From positions 78,961 to 142,960 of the forward strand of contig CAUYLG010059277.1 in the NCBI GenBank assembly GCA_963573385.1: DNA of 64,000 nucleotides. The letters are read 5' to 3'. The notes beneath the pieces are model-generated. The model was not told the origin of the DNA. It worked only from the letters and a program-made list of their open reading frames with translations, and ran no database searches. The stretch is from Cacajao melanocephalus (taxonomy: Eukaryota; Chordata; Mammalia; Primates; Pitheciidae). Each line of letters begins with the position of its first letter. Position 1 is the first letter of the stretch. A program made the translations under genes and the position numbers. This document shows, in pieces, positions 45,935-61,495 of this stretch.

Positions 45935-46110
45935 TGTGGCTAGTGGTGCCCAAACTTGACTGATCAACAGAATTCCCTGGGGAGTTAAAAACAGATTTTC
46001 CTCTTGGACCTCAGGCCGCAGGGATTCTGTTCGGGAGCGGGCCCAGGAAACTGAATTTTCATAGACTTGCTGGGTGAATCTGTCTGATGAGCCAGATTTG
46101 GTGAGCTCAG
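45935..46110 (+). mobile_element. MER5A-like hAT-Charlie DNA transposon
   Basis: MER5A words are in order: GGTGCCCAAACTTGACTGATC, GAATTCCCTGGGGAGTTAAAAA, GGGATTCTGTTCGGGAGCG, GGAAACTGAATTTTCATAG. It is a short non-autonomous element with no transposase. Confidence 0.75.
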
Positions 46111-48669
<2,559 letters not shown>

Positions 48670-48764
48670 TCACAAATCAGAAAAAAATAAACTTTTGTTG
48701 AGCAGTGAGCGTTTGGGTGTTGAGGAAAATGAGGTTAAATGGTATAGCTCTTCCAAATGGGGGG

Positions 48765-48880
48765 ACTGGCCCAGGAGGTCAAGGCTGCAGTGAGCCGTAA
48801 TCATACCACTGCACTCCAACCTGGGCAACAGAGTGAGATCGTGTCTGAAAAAACAAAACAAAACTAAACAAAAAATGCAC
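48765..48880 (+). mobile_element. Alu 3' fragment
   Basis: Only the distal part of an arm is present: CCCAGGAGGTCAAGGCTGCAG, CACTGCACTCCAACCTGGGC, then an (AAAAC)n-like tail. Confidence 0.8.
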
Positions 48881-50428
48881 ACACAAAATAGGGGATCTTT
48901 TGGGGATAGACTCCACCAGATATAGCTGGGTTGTGAGCTGCTCTGGGTGGGGCAGCTCTGTGGTCATCCTGGACTCCAGGTACGGTGCCATGCACAGTGA
49001 GCGGGCGTCGAGAAATACTTTTCAAGTTCACTTGGCTGTGACTTCGCGGTGTCTTCCCCAGCATCCCTCTGTATCCTCCAGACTAATTATTGTACTGGCA
49101 TCAAGTCCCAAAGGCCTAATTTCAGCAAGTCAGGAGACACAGTACCATTCAGATACAATGGTTCCCCTGGAGAGTGCCTTTGAGAGGGTGCTGGGCAGAG
49201 ACTCGGTGGAAAATCTGTTTTTAGTTGTTCTACCATAGCAGAGAGTTGGTTAAGGAGATGATGAGCTACCCTCACCTTTTCTGTGAAAATGCGTCAATTT
49301 CTGCCTTGCTTTGGCTTGGGGCTACCTAGAGCTTGAGGAGGTGGGAGTTACCCCCACACTGTTTCCTGGGAACTGACACTTACTGAGCTCATCTGTGTGC
49401 CTGGTGCTGTGAGAGGCCCCTTCATTTAATTTTCACAGGAACTCTATGTTGTTTACAACTTGCTCAAAGGAGCACTTAGTGACTCAGAAGCCCATGGTCT
49501 TTCTACCACATCACATCTGCTTCCAGGGACTCAAGAGCTGAGTGCCCGGGGGTGTTTTTAAAACCAAGGAAACGAACTGGCTTATCTGTTCTAGTCTCCT
49601 GTCTTATGCTATTTGCAAATAGGGAAAGGATGCCTTTTTCAAGACAGTGTAGATGCGTGAGTGCCTACATAGAGTGGTGGGCAGGCTTCTTTCTGGGAAT
49701 CAGGCGACTTTTATAGGACATTAAAGCACTAATAGAAGGTAAGATATAAAATGGCAGACCTGGTTGTTACTGGAAGTTGGCCTGCAACAGTGGGGTCAGA
49801 GACATCTTAATTCCCATGTGGTTGGCCTTCACATTGGGAAAGAATGCCTTCTGATCCAGGCAATTGACATACCTACCACTAATACCTACTGTATTAGCTA
49901 GGGTGATTCTTCCTGCCTAAGAGATAAGTTCTCAGTTCTCAGTGACTTTACATACTGCACATTTATGGCTCACATATGTAAAGCCCAGAACATGTGTTCT
50001 GGTCTCAGAGGGCTTTCCCCCATGGAGGCATCCAGGGGGGCTGGGTCCCTTCCTTCTTGTGGCTCACCATCTTCAACACACGGTTTCCAAGGCCGTTGTG
50101 CCCTGGCAGAAGTAGAAAAGGCACAAAATCACCATGGGGGGTTCTTATGGGTTGGTCTTAGAAGTGGCATGCACCAGTCCTGCTCACATCCCATGACCTA
50201 GAACCTGCTCCCCTGGGCTCACAGGGGTAATAAGCAAGGGTCCAGGAGGAAAGAGCAGTCCAGCTGGTAGTGAGCTCGCCCATCTCCACTGCACCCACCA
50301 AGGCTCCAAAGGCACCGCTCAGCAGAGCTTTCACTGGTGGATTAGATGCTATTCTCATTTGATCTATGGACCCTAGCATTTTGGAGTTTGTTGAAAGAAG
50401 GGTAGGAGAGTATTAAGGATCAAAGGTC
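48881..50428. other. Intronic DNA with an L2 fragment
   Basis: L2 words at 49,370-49,510 (GACACTTACTGAGCTCATC, CCTTCATTTAATTTTCACAG). Otherwise no feature recognised. Confidence 0.45.
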
Positions 50429-50429
50429 T

Positions 50430-50731
50430 TAGCCAGGCATGGTGGCTCATGCCTGTAATCTCAGCACTTTGGGAGGCCGAGGTGGGTGGATCACTTGAGG
50501 TTAGGAGTTTGAGACCAGTGTGGCAAACATAGTGAAACCCTATCTCTACTAAAAATATAGAAAAAAAATTAGCCAGGCGTGGTGGCAGGGACCTGTAATC
50601 CCAGCTACTTGGGAGGCTGAGGCAGGAGAATATCTTGAACCCAGAAAGTAGAGGTTGCAGTGAGCCAAGACTGCACCACTGCTCTTTAGCTTTGGCAACA
50701 GAGTGAGACTCCATCTAAAGAAAAGAATATA
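50430..50731 (+). mobile_element. Alu, full length
   Basis: Both arms present, ending in a short degenerate tail. Target duplication AAGGATCAAAGGTCT (50,415-50,429) versus AAGAATCAAAGGTCT (50,732-50,746), 14 of 15. Confidence 0.95.
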
Positions 50732-51330
50732 AAGAATCAAAGGTCTAGACCAGATACTACATCCCTGATTCCCTGATAATGGTGTGTAAGACAATAGTGC
50801 TTGTGTGCCTGTGGCTGCATCTACTTTGCGTGGGAGCAATAAGGGTATGCTTATTTAGGGCACCACCCACTCTATAGGAATTGCTGGAACACAGGGTCTG
50901 AGTGTTTTCCCTGGGTAGGGTGATGTATGGTAGGCCCTGAGAGCTAAGACCAGGGAGCTGATGCCCACCCTTCCCTGGGGTGTTGAAGAATATTTTGCAG
51001 GTGCAGAGTGGTGGGGGAGGAGTGTGCCCATGAGGAGAGCCTGAGGAAGGCAGAATAGGAGATAAAAATGGGGAACTTGGCAAGGCTGAGCTTTGGTGGG
51101 CTTTCTGGGGTCAAACGAGGTTTGGAAAGAATGAGAGAAGCCTAGATGATTTTTGAAAAAAGATAAAAATCATTTCATCGAACCAATAAAAAGCAGCAAA
51201 TGTCTTTCATTGACCTAGTGATTTATTTTGTTTATTATATTTTAACTCAAAAGTATTTCAGAAAGTTAGCAAGATTGTTCATTAGACCACAGATTCTAAT
51301 AGGAGGCGGTGATGATGGTAGTGGTGGGAT
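50732..51330. other. Unique intronic DNA, no feature seen
   Basis: No exon or clear repeat recognised. Confidence 0.4.
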
Positions 51331-51339
51331 TTTCTTTGT

Positions 51340-51945
<606 letters not shown>

Positions 51946-53375
51946 CAGGCTGGCCTCCTAGAAGTTGGAATTTAGAGTTCACAGTTTTCCCGGGCACCCA
52001 ATATGGGATCAAGATGATTGAGGGCACATGCAGAACTGTCTGCGACACTTGCTGGTAAGATGAGCTCTGCGTGTGGGGTAAGATGTATGTTATTTTGTCA
52101 GCCAGCTACACAGGTTTCCTTCTCGAGGGCTTCACCAGCTGGGGATTCTGCAGGCACAGCTGAGATTTGGGTCAGAGGCAATGCCTTCCCCATTCTGCTC
52201 TGGAATGTGGGTGGGAGAGCATGGACTCTGGAAGACATCTACTACACTGGACGCAAGGGCCCCGTACAGTCTGGAGTGGAGCTGCTGGCAGGAACCTTGA
52301 GGGACTTGTCCCTGACCTGTTAACACTTAAGCCATTTCCTTTAGTTAGCACCATGTCAGGGCTTCATGCAGGATGACCCTTTCTGTTCTGGAGAAGGATC
52401 ACATTGCTAGTGCTGTGTAGCACACAGGGCCCAGATGCCGAGTTCCACGGAGCCCTGAGCACTTGTTAGGCCTGGAGAAGGTAAGATACAGGAAGCCCAC
52501 CTCCTGTTGTTGCAACTGACAGTCAGGGAGAGAGGACTCCTGGCCTTGGGATGTGTATGTAAGAGGGGTTGTAAAAGTTATGCATGAGCCCGGTAGAAAC
52601 TTTGGGAAATACAGAAAAGTAGAGAGTAAAAGTATAATCACAGCTCTCTGAAATGTGATCCTATACACACATCACCACTGTTCACATTTGGCTTATCCCT
52701 CTTCTCCTACAGACATTATTTATGGAGCCTGAAATTATGTTGACTTCCTGGATCCATACCCTGCTCTTTTCACTCTGCATTATGGCATAAGTATTTTCCC
52801 ATGGATTGAATGTCTTTATAAATACTATTTTTAAAGGACTGCCTGGTACTTGTTTGGTTGTACCATGACTTGTAAGACCATGCCTTATTTGAAACTTGTA
52901 GACTCTCCAAGCCCAGAACTTGAGAGACAATAGAAGTGAACTGATGTAATTTACACAGAGGCTTCAGAAAAGGAAGACCATACTATGTCTGTATATATGG
53001 CCCATATGGACTGGGGCTAGGAGCATGGATTTCAAAGTGAGATGACCTGGGCTCATTTCACAGCATCCCCAGCATCCCCACTAGCTACCTGCATGGTATG
53101 GAGGCATTTACTTACCTCTGTAAAGCTGTCATCTTTCAAGGGTGATGAAACAAGACAGGGTGGTAAAGGCCTAAAATGCTGTGAGTGCCAGCTATCCGTG
53201 TCTTCATGTGGGTGGTACAAGAGGCAGGCTGGGTTTGAACCCAGGTCTCCTCATGCCTAGGCCAGAGTTCTTTCCACCTCAAAGGCTTCGCCTGTTCTAG
53301 AAGGTCCTTGAAGAGAGACTTAGTGGTACAGGTGAAGATGTAGAGTGCTGGCTAGAAATCCTCGTGGATAATTTT
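51946..53375. other. Intronic DNA with a possible old LINE scrap
   Basis: The stretch 52,590-52,880 (CTCTTTTCACTCTGCATTATGG, TTTAAAGGACTGCCTGGTAC) resembles an old LINE 3' segment, with low certainty. Nothing else recognised. Confidence 0.35.
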
Positions 53376-53695
53376 AAAAATGTATATGTATATGATATAT
53401 ATGCACACACACCACACATATCCATGTACATATACATGCCTGCAAATACATGCACATATACATACACATACACACATGTATACGCACATATGAACACACA
53501 CATATGTGCACATGCTCACATACACAAACACATGTACATATATACACGCATGCACACACATGTGTACACATGTACACCCCTGCAAACATATACACATGCA
53601 CACATATATACATACACATACACACACATTCATACATGTGTAATACATACACATGCACACATACATACACACATAAAATAATCACACATAGAAAA
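53376..53695. repeat. Complex (CACATA/CATACA)n microsatellite
   Basis: About 320 bases of alternating purine-pyrimidine built from CACACA, CATATA, ACATGTA and TATATG words. Long open frames on both strands through it are repeat artefacts. Confidence 0.96.
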
Positions 53696-54332
<637 letters not shown>

Positions 54333-54342
54333 GCAATGGATG

Positions 54343-56390
54343 AGGTGAGGAAGGGGGAATGTATGAGGCCCCATCGAGCTAGACCAGTGGAGTCCTCTCA
54401 CCATTGAAAAAGAGTGGGGAAGAGGGGTGTGGCCAGAAGGGCAAGAGCCAAATGAACTTGCATTCTCAGTGAAGGAGTGGGCATCGAAGGCCAGGGCTTG
54501 CAGTGCACCTGGAGTCTCTTCCCAGCACTCTCACTCTGGGGCTGTGTGGCAAATGAGGGAAGGTCTAGGCCCTTGCCACCTCCTGGTTGAGCTTCATAGT
54601 GAGTCCCTTGGGTGCTCTTTCATTGGCCTTTCCTAGTAGGGGTTCCAGACATCGTGTGTAAGAGGACTCTGCATGTGTGCCTTCACTGTGCATGGAAAGG
54701 GGCTTTGGCTTCCTGGAGGTAATCTCAAGTCAACACCCAGGAGCAGTAGAGAAAGCTTTGGAGAAGGGGAACTTATCTCCATAGGGAATGACTAAGAAGA
54801 ATTATCTCACTGAGGCTTCAGACACCTTTGTCTTCCAGAGGAGGCAGGTGGAGCAGGTGGCCCTAAGGAGGCAGTACACTCTCCTCTATTTGTGGAAGTG
54901 ACCAAGGCAAGGCTGGGGCCACCTGGCTGGAAGGAGATTACCAGGAAAACAAGGTGTCCCTCTCAGTCCCTTCACAACCCTGGAAGTGCTCCTTTTGGTC
55001 AAATTAGGTGCCTAGTGCCCTGGTAGGTGGAAATCCAGGCCTATCTGGGCCAGGTGGGAAGATGGGGTTCATAGGCCCCACCTGGGAGCCAGGTGTTCCT
55101 ACCCATGGTGGGCTCTGCGGGGATGCACCAGGTACAGAAGGCACTGCTGAGTCTCTGGCTGGCTCCTGCCTCATCTCAGATGTTGGATTCAGATAGTCAT
55201 AACTGAGGGGCTTCTGTGTTTGAGACTCCTGTGTACCCTGGGAGTGTGGGTGAACACCCCACTTCATTTCCAAGGAAACAGGACCTTGCTCCAGGCCTCC
55301 TTAGTGACGTAGAGCTGGGAGAGGGTAAGTTTCAGCAGGGCAGCTTGGCAGTATAAATGGCAAGAGGGTTTTGTTTTTAGATTCCATTGACCTTGAAGCA
55401 GATTTTGTCTGTGAGCCTCAAGGGTGGGATAAAGGATGAGCTTTTCTCCTGGGCCAAACTGCTGCTCTGTGGGAAGATTCTACCTAGTGTCCACCCCCAT
55501 CTCTCCTTAAGTTTGTATGAACTGCACCATTTATCAAAAGCCTGGTTGTACTGTCTGATAATGCCATTTGGGAGAAGAGGCTCAGGGAAGGTAGGAGGCG
55601 TGGGAGTCCTAAATGTGAGGGAACTGCAGATCAAGATGGGGAGGCTCCTCCTCTCATTTGGAGAGGTGCTCAGAGACTCTGCATAAACCTTGAGCTTGAC
55701 TCTGAGATTTTGTGAGCTTAGCCCATTACCAATGCTGTTGCCTCTAATCCAGGGCCTTTAATTTTAATTTTTAGCAGCTAGAGGCAGGGAAAGGAAATTG
55801 CTTTGTGACTCATGAAGTCACATAGGCAGGGGAGCAGACGAACCACAAATAAGAGACTCCACTTGGCAAAAACCAAATTGCTTCAGGTCTATTCTTGGAA
55901 ACTTAAAGCAACACATCTTGTTTCTTCCCAGAAAATACAGAAACCCTCATATTTCTGGTTAGTTGGTTTTATATCTATTGCATATCAAACTTCAAAAGGG
56001 CAACAGCTGGGTGGTGGTTAACAGGGAAAACTTTAATAAGAGCTGGTTACCCAGGATCCTCTGACTGAAAAAGAAATCCTGACTACCTTCTTTTAGGGTG
56101 AGGGGAAAGATAGCCACCAAAAGCTTTGCACCCCAGTTCTCTGGTCAAAAGGTTTGAAGCTTAGACTCACTGAGTCCTTCTGAGTGCTAGGTCAGCCCTT
56201 CCTGGTTCATTCCCAATGCTATCCTGAATGCTGTATGTTTTCAGTTCATTACCACTACTTTCTGTGAGGTTCCTTACACATGGGAAACTAAAACCCAAAA
56301 GATAAATGATATGTCCAAGTCTACACAGAGAGGAGGTGAGTTTGAACTCAGATCTTCTAAGTGGAAGGCACTTGTCCTCTAGTTTTAAAG
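54343..56390. other. Unique intronic DNA
   Basis: A scrap resembling an L2/MIR tail lies at 56,270-56,350 (TCCAAGTCTACACAGAGAGG). No exon recognised. Confidence 0.4.
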
Positions 56391-56394
56391 TATA

Positions 56395-56924
<530 letters not shown>

Positions 56925-57029
56925 TATATATAACTCCTTGACCCAGAAAGCTAGTCTCAGTAGTCATGAATGATGTTTCTTTTGCCCTTCCTTTTGATGT
57001 GATGATGTCTGGGCCATTTGACGACACAC

Positions 57030-57570
57030 ATGAGTATTTGTTACTGCATACATGATCTCACCGATTGCTTAGAGCCCTGTGAGTGAGGAGAACAGGTGGC
57101 CCTCTTACCCATCAATCTCGCATCACAGATACAGCCAACTGTGGGTTGAAAATATTCAGGAAAAAAAACCAGATGGTTTCCTCTGTACTGAATATGTACA
57201 GACTTTTTTTTCCTTGTTATTATTTCCTAAACAATGCGATGTAACAACTATTTACAATAGCACTTATATTGTATCAGGTATTATAAGTAATCTAGAGATG
57301 CTTTAAAGTATACAAGAGAATGTGTATAAGTTATATGCAAACACTACATCATTTTATATAAGGGACTTGAGCATCTATGGATTTTGGTATCTACATGGGA
57401 CCCTGAAACCATTCTCCCATGGATGCTGCGGGAAGCCTGTATTATCCCTATTTCACAGATGAGAAAACTGTGATGGGTGAGATAACTTGCCTAGGGCCAC
57501 ACAGCTAGCAAGTGCTTGAGACCAAGGTCACACTCAGGTTACCCTAACTCTAAATATTCTGATGCTATCC
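57030..57570 (+). repeat. L2 fragment split by MER2
   Basis: L2 words before the insertion (GCATACATGATCTCACCGATTG, AGAGCCCTGTGAGTGAGGAG) and after it (TTATCCCTATTTCACAGATG, TAACTTGCCTAGGGCCACAC) are consecutive in a normal L2 3' end. Confidence 0.8.
57093..57440 (-). mobile_element. MER2 DNA transposon, near full length
   Basis: About 348 bases. Left terminus CAGGTGGCCCTCTTACCC, then GATACAGCCAACTGTGGGTTG, TGTACTGAATATGTACAGAC, ATAAGTAATCTAGAGATGC, AAGGGACTTGAGCATCTATGG and right terminus GATGCTGCGGGAAGCCTG, followed by TA. This is MER2 in reverse. Confidence 0.9.
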
Positions 57571-60500
57571 CGTGAGGAAAGCTACCCGCCATGGGTGTCA
57601 GAGTCATTTTTAAGGTCTTTGACTTAACTTGGAAAGCCAATTATAAAGGGTGAGACTGGGCTGTTTAGATCTAGGGTGGCAAGTCTGAGCCTGGTACGGG
57701 CTGCTGGGCTACTTATCTTCTCCCTGAGCCATCTCCCTCCACCTCCCCTAATCTCACTCTAGATAAGGGCTGGTTTCTGGAGCTCCCACGCCTATCTAGC
57801 CCTCAGCACCACCTTTAGCTCTTTCTCCACTGGAGCCTGACGATGAAGTTGTTCATTCCTCTTCTCGGGGAGGAGGGGTGGCTACTGGGGTGTGGAGGAG
57901 ACAGCTTCTTCAGGTTGTAAATTGTTGTCTGGCTTGGTGCCTCTAAACTGTTCATAATTTTAGACAGGGAGTAGTTGGCCACTTGGAGAACTGATTTACA
58001 AACCTATTTTCTAACCTGGCGCATATCCCCAGGTACAAATCTGCCTCCTGTGGTGGATGCAGCGTGTGTTACCACATCTACTGAGTGCCTCCCAGGGCCT
58101 GGCTCTGCCATCATCCACGTTTCTTGACCTTCACAGCAACCCTGCAAGGATGAGATGATTATTTGTCTGTTACGATAGGGGAAACTGAGAATCAGAAGTG
58201 GCTTGTGTGAGGCGATAGCTCTGAAGCCTTACAGTTTTCTCTGTACTGCTTGCCTGTCCTCAGAAAAGACCGCAGTGTAGCAGGCGAGTTCAAATAGCCT
58301 TGTCAGCCCACCACTGCAGCCTTTGTTCAATGCTGGGCACAGAAACGGTTCCAAAGATAGATAAAGACTGAGAATGTTAATACGCTCTGCAAAGCAAATG
58401 AGTCCCGCCTTCTGTTTATGCTCTCTGGGTGGCAAGTGTTGTACATGGGGAAAGTGGAGACGCAGGAGGAGGCGGTGTTTATGTGAGTCATGCCCAAGTG
58501 AGCAGAATGGACGCTCACAGAGCCCGGAGAGCATCTGTGAAGGAATCCACGCTCATTGCGCCAGGCAGGGCGCAGAGCCCGCTTGCCCAGTCTACTGAAG
58601 TTGTTGAATGTCATAGACCATGGTCACTGGGTAAGGCCTCATGGAGGGCCCAGCCTGGCTGGGGCAGGGAATCTGGCCAGGCCTGAGCAGGGAATGAATG
58701 CTATTCTCCCTTCAGACAAGCACAGCGCCAGGTACCTCGGAAGCTCTCGGGGAAAGAGAGAAGGGAGGGTAGGGTTCTACAGAGTTGCTGGGATCCCCTC
58801 ACCCCCAAGTCTGGGCCTCCAGTGTCTGAGACCTCACCTGCCCAGCAGGCTCCTCCTGGCAGGTGTTGCCCAGTGAGCTTCTGTGCTCCTTTCATGCACT
58901 ATTCTTCCTTCTTCTCTTCCAGCTCCTCTTCTCACTGCTGCCTGGACAGCCCTTTAGCTGCCTCCTGTCCTCCAGCCTCCTTCTCCAGTCCACTGCCGCC
59001 CTCTCATCTTCCTAGCACTGTTTCCCCCTGCTGCTCTGGCTCCTGCTCCTCACAGCCCACTGGAGAGGCCAGGACCCTTCCTTGTCCTGGAGGAGACACC
59101 TGCCACCATGTGCGCTGGACATCCCCATCACAACTCCTCAGGAATCCTGAACCTTGAACTTGGCTGTCATTTCATCACTGTCCCACTCTTTCCACACTCA
59201 CACCCCCATGTGGCGTTTCCATTGCCTGGAATGTCCACTCCCTAGTCTTCTGGTAAAATACCTCTCATTCCTAAAATTGAAGCTTTCTTGACACTTCCCT
59301 CTTAGGTTCCCTCTGGCCTCCTCGAGGCTCTGCTGGAGACCGTCTGCTCCGGGCTTCCATGCCCTGGGTTCATATCCACAGGCACTTGCCTGTTGTCTTG
59401 TAACCTGCCTTCCCCTGTAGGCAGGGCCTGAGCCTACGTATTCCCAGCCCCTTGAGTGGTGCCCGACCCTTGCTACCTCACCAATAATTGAGTGAATAAG
59501 TAAGAGGTTAGGGAGGAAGATAAACACCATTCTCTGCTTTTGGTATTATAAAACCATCCCACAATTTGAACGTGTCCACGATGAACCCTCCCCAGCTGGG
59601 GAGCACAGAGCTGCTGTGAGGTCTGTGTGTTGCTGACCGCCCCTTGCCAGGCCATGCCGCTCGGTCCGCTGTGCCCTCTTGCTCAGAGACCCCTCCAGCC
59701 CTCCTGACAGCTGGGTCAGCCCCGGCTCCTCCACATTTGTCTTCTTGCGCCAGCTTTGGATTCTGGAAAAACAGCTAGTGCTTTGGAAAATCAGCTCTAC
59801 TTTATTTTTGTTCTTTTGAAACTTAAATGACTTTCCTAAGAAATGTCTGAGGTTAGAATGGTGCAGAGAGGACTATGGCCAAAGCCCAGGCAAGCTATTT
59901 TTGGGATGTGAATGAGCACCCATCGCATTTTTCCCTTCCATCAGCCGAAGCACTTGTTCCAAATAGCTCACAGCCCAGGCTTACAAAGCACAGGCCCCCT
60001 TTGCACATGGGGAGGAGGAGGTCCACGTGTCTCTGTCTGTCTGTGTGTCTGACTGAGGTGGATGATGTGCTTCCAGCCAATACCAGGAGCAGAACGTTTG
60101 AGAAGAGACCGTTTGTCATGTGTATAGGGCAGAGCCTTGCTCTCTGGTAACTAATGAAGAAAGACTTTAAAGCTGGATGTCTAGGGAGAGGTGGGTGGTC
60201 ATGGACTCTAGAGAGATGTTTTCTGTCTGGGCATTAGTGTAATGTGGCTGGGTTATATTCATATCAGCCAGTCTGCAGCACCAAGAATGATAGTCTTTCA
60301 ATGGTGCTAGATCTATCGTACTTTTCTGGGTTACTTCCCTTTTCCTAATCACTATTTGCAGAACCATCTGGCTCAGAGCAAGATTGACCAGGTCCTGTTG
60401 GCGTTAGCCAAGGCATAGCTTTGTGCAATCTGTGGCACTTTTCAGCCAGCGAGAGGAGCGGGGTATAGGGGAGAGATTACCTGCAACGCCACATTGACAG

Positions 60501-60674
60501 ACCAAAAAGCACAATTCTATATCTTCTATAAATGTTTCTGTTTAGGATTGAACACTACATATTATGGGTAATATTTGAGTGTCTTAAAGAAATTTTATTT
60601 TTACTTCTCAGCACCCATCCCCTACCCTACCCTCATTGTCCAAAGGTGACCTCTGCCTCGTCCTACTTTTGCAG
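57571..60674. other. 3' part of intron 1 before the coding exon
   Basis: An L2 fragment is at 58,065-58,200 (CATCTACTGAGTGCCTCCCAG, GGGGAAACTGAGAATCAGAAG). The rest is unique. Open frames around 58,230-59,160 have no recognisable domain. The 89-codon frame at 60,532-60,801 crosses the acceptor in another frame and is not coding. Confidence 0.45.
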
Positions 60675-60698
60675 GTGTGACGTTTCTCCAGGTACTTC

Positions 60699-60875
60699 AT
60701 GCTGTTCGCCTGTGTCCTCGCCACACCACTGGTGCACACGACTCCTGAACCATGGGGGAGAACGAGGACGAGAAGCAGGCCCAGGCGGGGCAGGTTTTTG
60801 AGAACTTTGTCCAGGCGTCCACGTGCAAAGGTACCCTCCAGGCCTTCAACATCCTCACACGACAGCTGGACCTAG
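60699..60875 (+). CDS. Upstream ORF overlapping the MICAL2 start
   Basis: An ATG lies 53 nt before the MICAL2 start, in the same exon but another frame (+1). It opens 58 codons and stops with TAG at 60,873-60,875, which is 121 nt inside the MICAL2 coding sequence. Its context is weak (T at -3, C at +4), while the main ATG is strong, so leaky scanning should let most ribosomes pass. Both candidate splice acceptors keep this ATG in the mRNA. The encoded peptide is arginine-rich after residue 20 only because it is read out of frame from GC-rich coding DNA. I do not propose a function for the peptide; a mild brake on MICAL2 translation is the inferred role. Confidence 0.5.
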   Translation: MLFACVLATPLVHTTPEPWGRTRTRSRPRRGRFLRTLSRRPRAKVPSRPSTSSHDSWT

Positions 60876-61015
60876 ACCCTCTGGACCACAGAAACTTTTA
60901 TTCCAAGCTGAAGTCTAAGGTGACCACCTGGAAAGCCAAAGCCCTGTGGTACAAATTGGATAAGCGTGGTTCCCACAAAGAGTATAAGCGAGGGAAGTCG
61001 TGCATGAACACCAGG
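60752..61015 (+). CDS. MICAL2: MICAL2, N-terminal 88 residues (partial CDS)
   Basis: The frame encodes [20 protein letters not shown] and continues to residue 88, recognised as the N terminus of MICAL2. MICAL enzymes are FAD monooxygenases that oxidise methionines of F-actin using NADPH, which disassembles filaments. MICAL2 is reported to act in the nucleus, lowering nuclear actin and so raising MRTF/SRF transcription. Seen here is the conserved pre-FAD segment, including the FENFVQA and [18 protein letters not shown] stretches. The Rossmann GXGXXG dinucleotide-binding motif, the calponin-homology domain and the LIM domain lie in later exons outside the window. The start was chosen because it is in strong context (A at -3, G at +4) and matches the family N terminus. 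The exon ends in phase 0 at a good donor. Residues 38 (Q), 85 (M) and 88 (R) differ from what I remember of the human reference, so this may be a variant allele or a close primate. Gene identity is very likely. Confidence 0.93.
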
Positions 61016-61314
61016 GTAAGGAGAAACTCTCAGAGTCTTAACCTTTGCTGGGTGTGTGGGTTTGACACGTGGGAGGTTAGGAAGCTGTCGCCATTTGCCA
61101 CTCTGAGGTTCTTAGTAGGTGTGGATGTGGATGTTGCATTGTTTTGCTTTGGTGAGGGTTTCCTTTGTAAACATCAGCTTTTCCTGGCTGGGAGGTTCCC
61201 TCTTCTCATACCCTCTCCAAGGGAGGGAAGCCAGAGGCAAGGCTGAGGGAGAGAAGCGCATGCTTGATAGTACCCCTACTGCTACTATTCCTGTTGCCGC
61301 TACTACTACTTCTA

Positions 61315-61495
61315 GTAGCTGCTATTTATTGAGCAGCTTCTAGGTACAAGGTACTTTATGTTCATGATTTCAGTGAACAGCTGCAGGAGTTCTTTGGGCC
61401 ATTTTAGAGACATGGACATTGAGAAGTCAGTTGTTCCCAAGGTCACACAACTAGAGGGCAACCTTGGTCTGTCTGATTCTAGGGCTTAAGCCCTA
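61315..61495 (+). repeat. L2 LINE 3' fragment
   Basis: L2 words: GCTATTTATTGAGCAGCTTC, AGGTACAAGGTACTTTATG, GGCCATTTTAGAGACATGGAC, AAGGTCACACAACTAGAGGG. Confidence 0.75.

Larger units (their letters stand above)
60675..61015 (+). other. MICAL2: MICAL2 first coding exon, with end of 5' UTR
   Basis: The exon begins after a polypyrimidine tract and TTTTGCAG (acceptor at 60,671-60,674) and ends at a CAGG|GTAAGG donor at 61,015/61,016. It holds 77 bases of leader and 264 coding bases, so it closes on a complete codon (phase 0). A weaker acceptor candidate (TTTCTCCAG) ends at 60,691 and would shorten the leader by 17 bases without changing the protein. Confidence 0.85.

Noticed and set aside
60681..60691. 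Alternative acceptor TTTCTCCAG
   Set aside because: It is less well supported than TTTTGCAG at 60,674, which has the longer pyrimidine tract. Kept only as a minor alternative.
60532..60801. 89-codon frame reaching into the MICAL2 exon
   Set aside because: It is out of frame with MICAL2 and passes through the pyrimidine tract and acceptor site.
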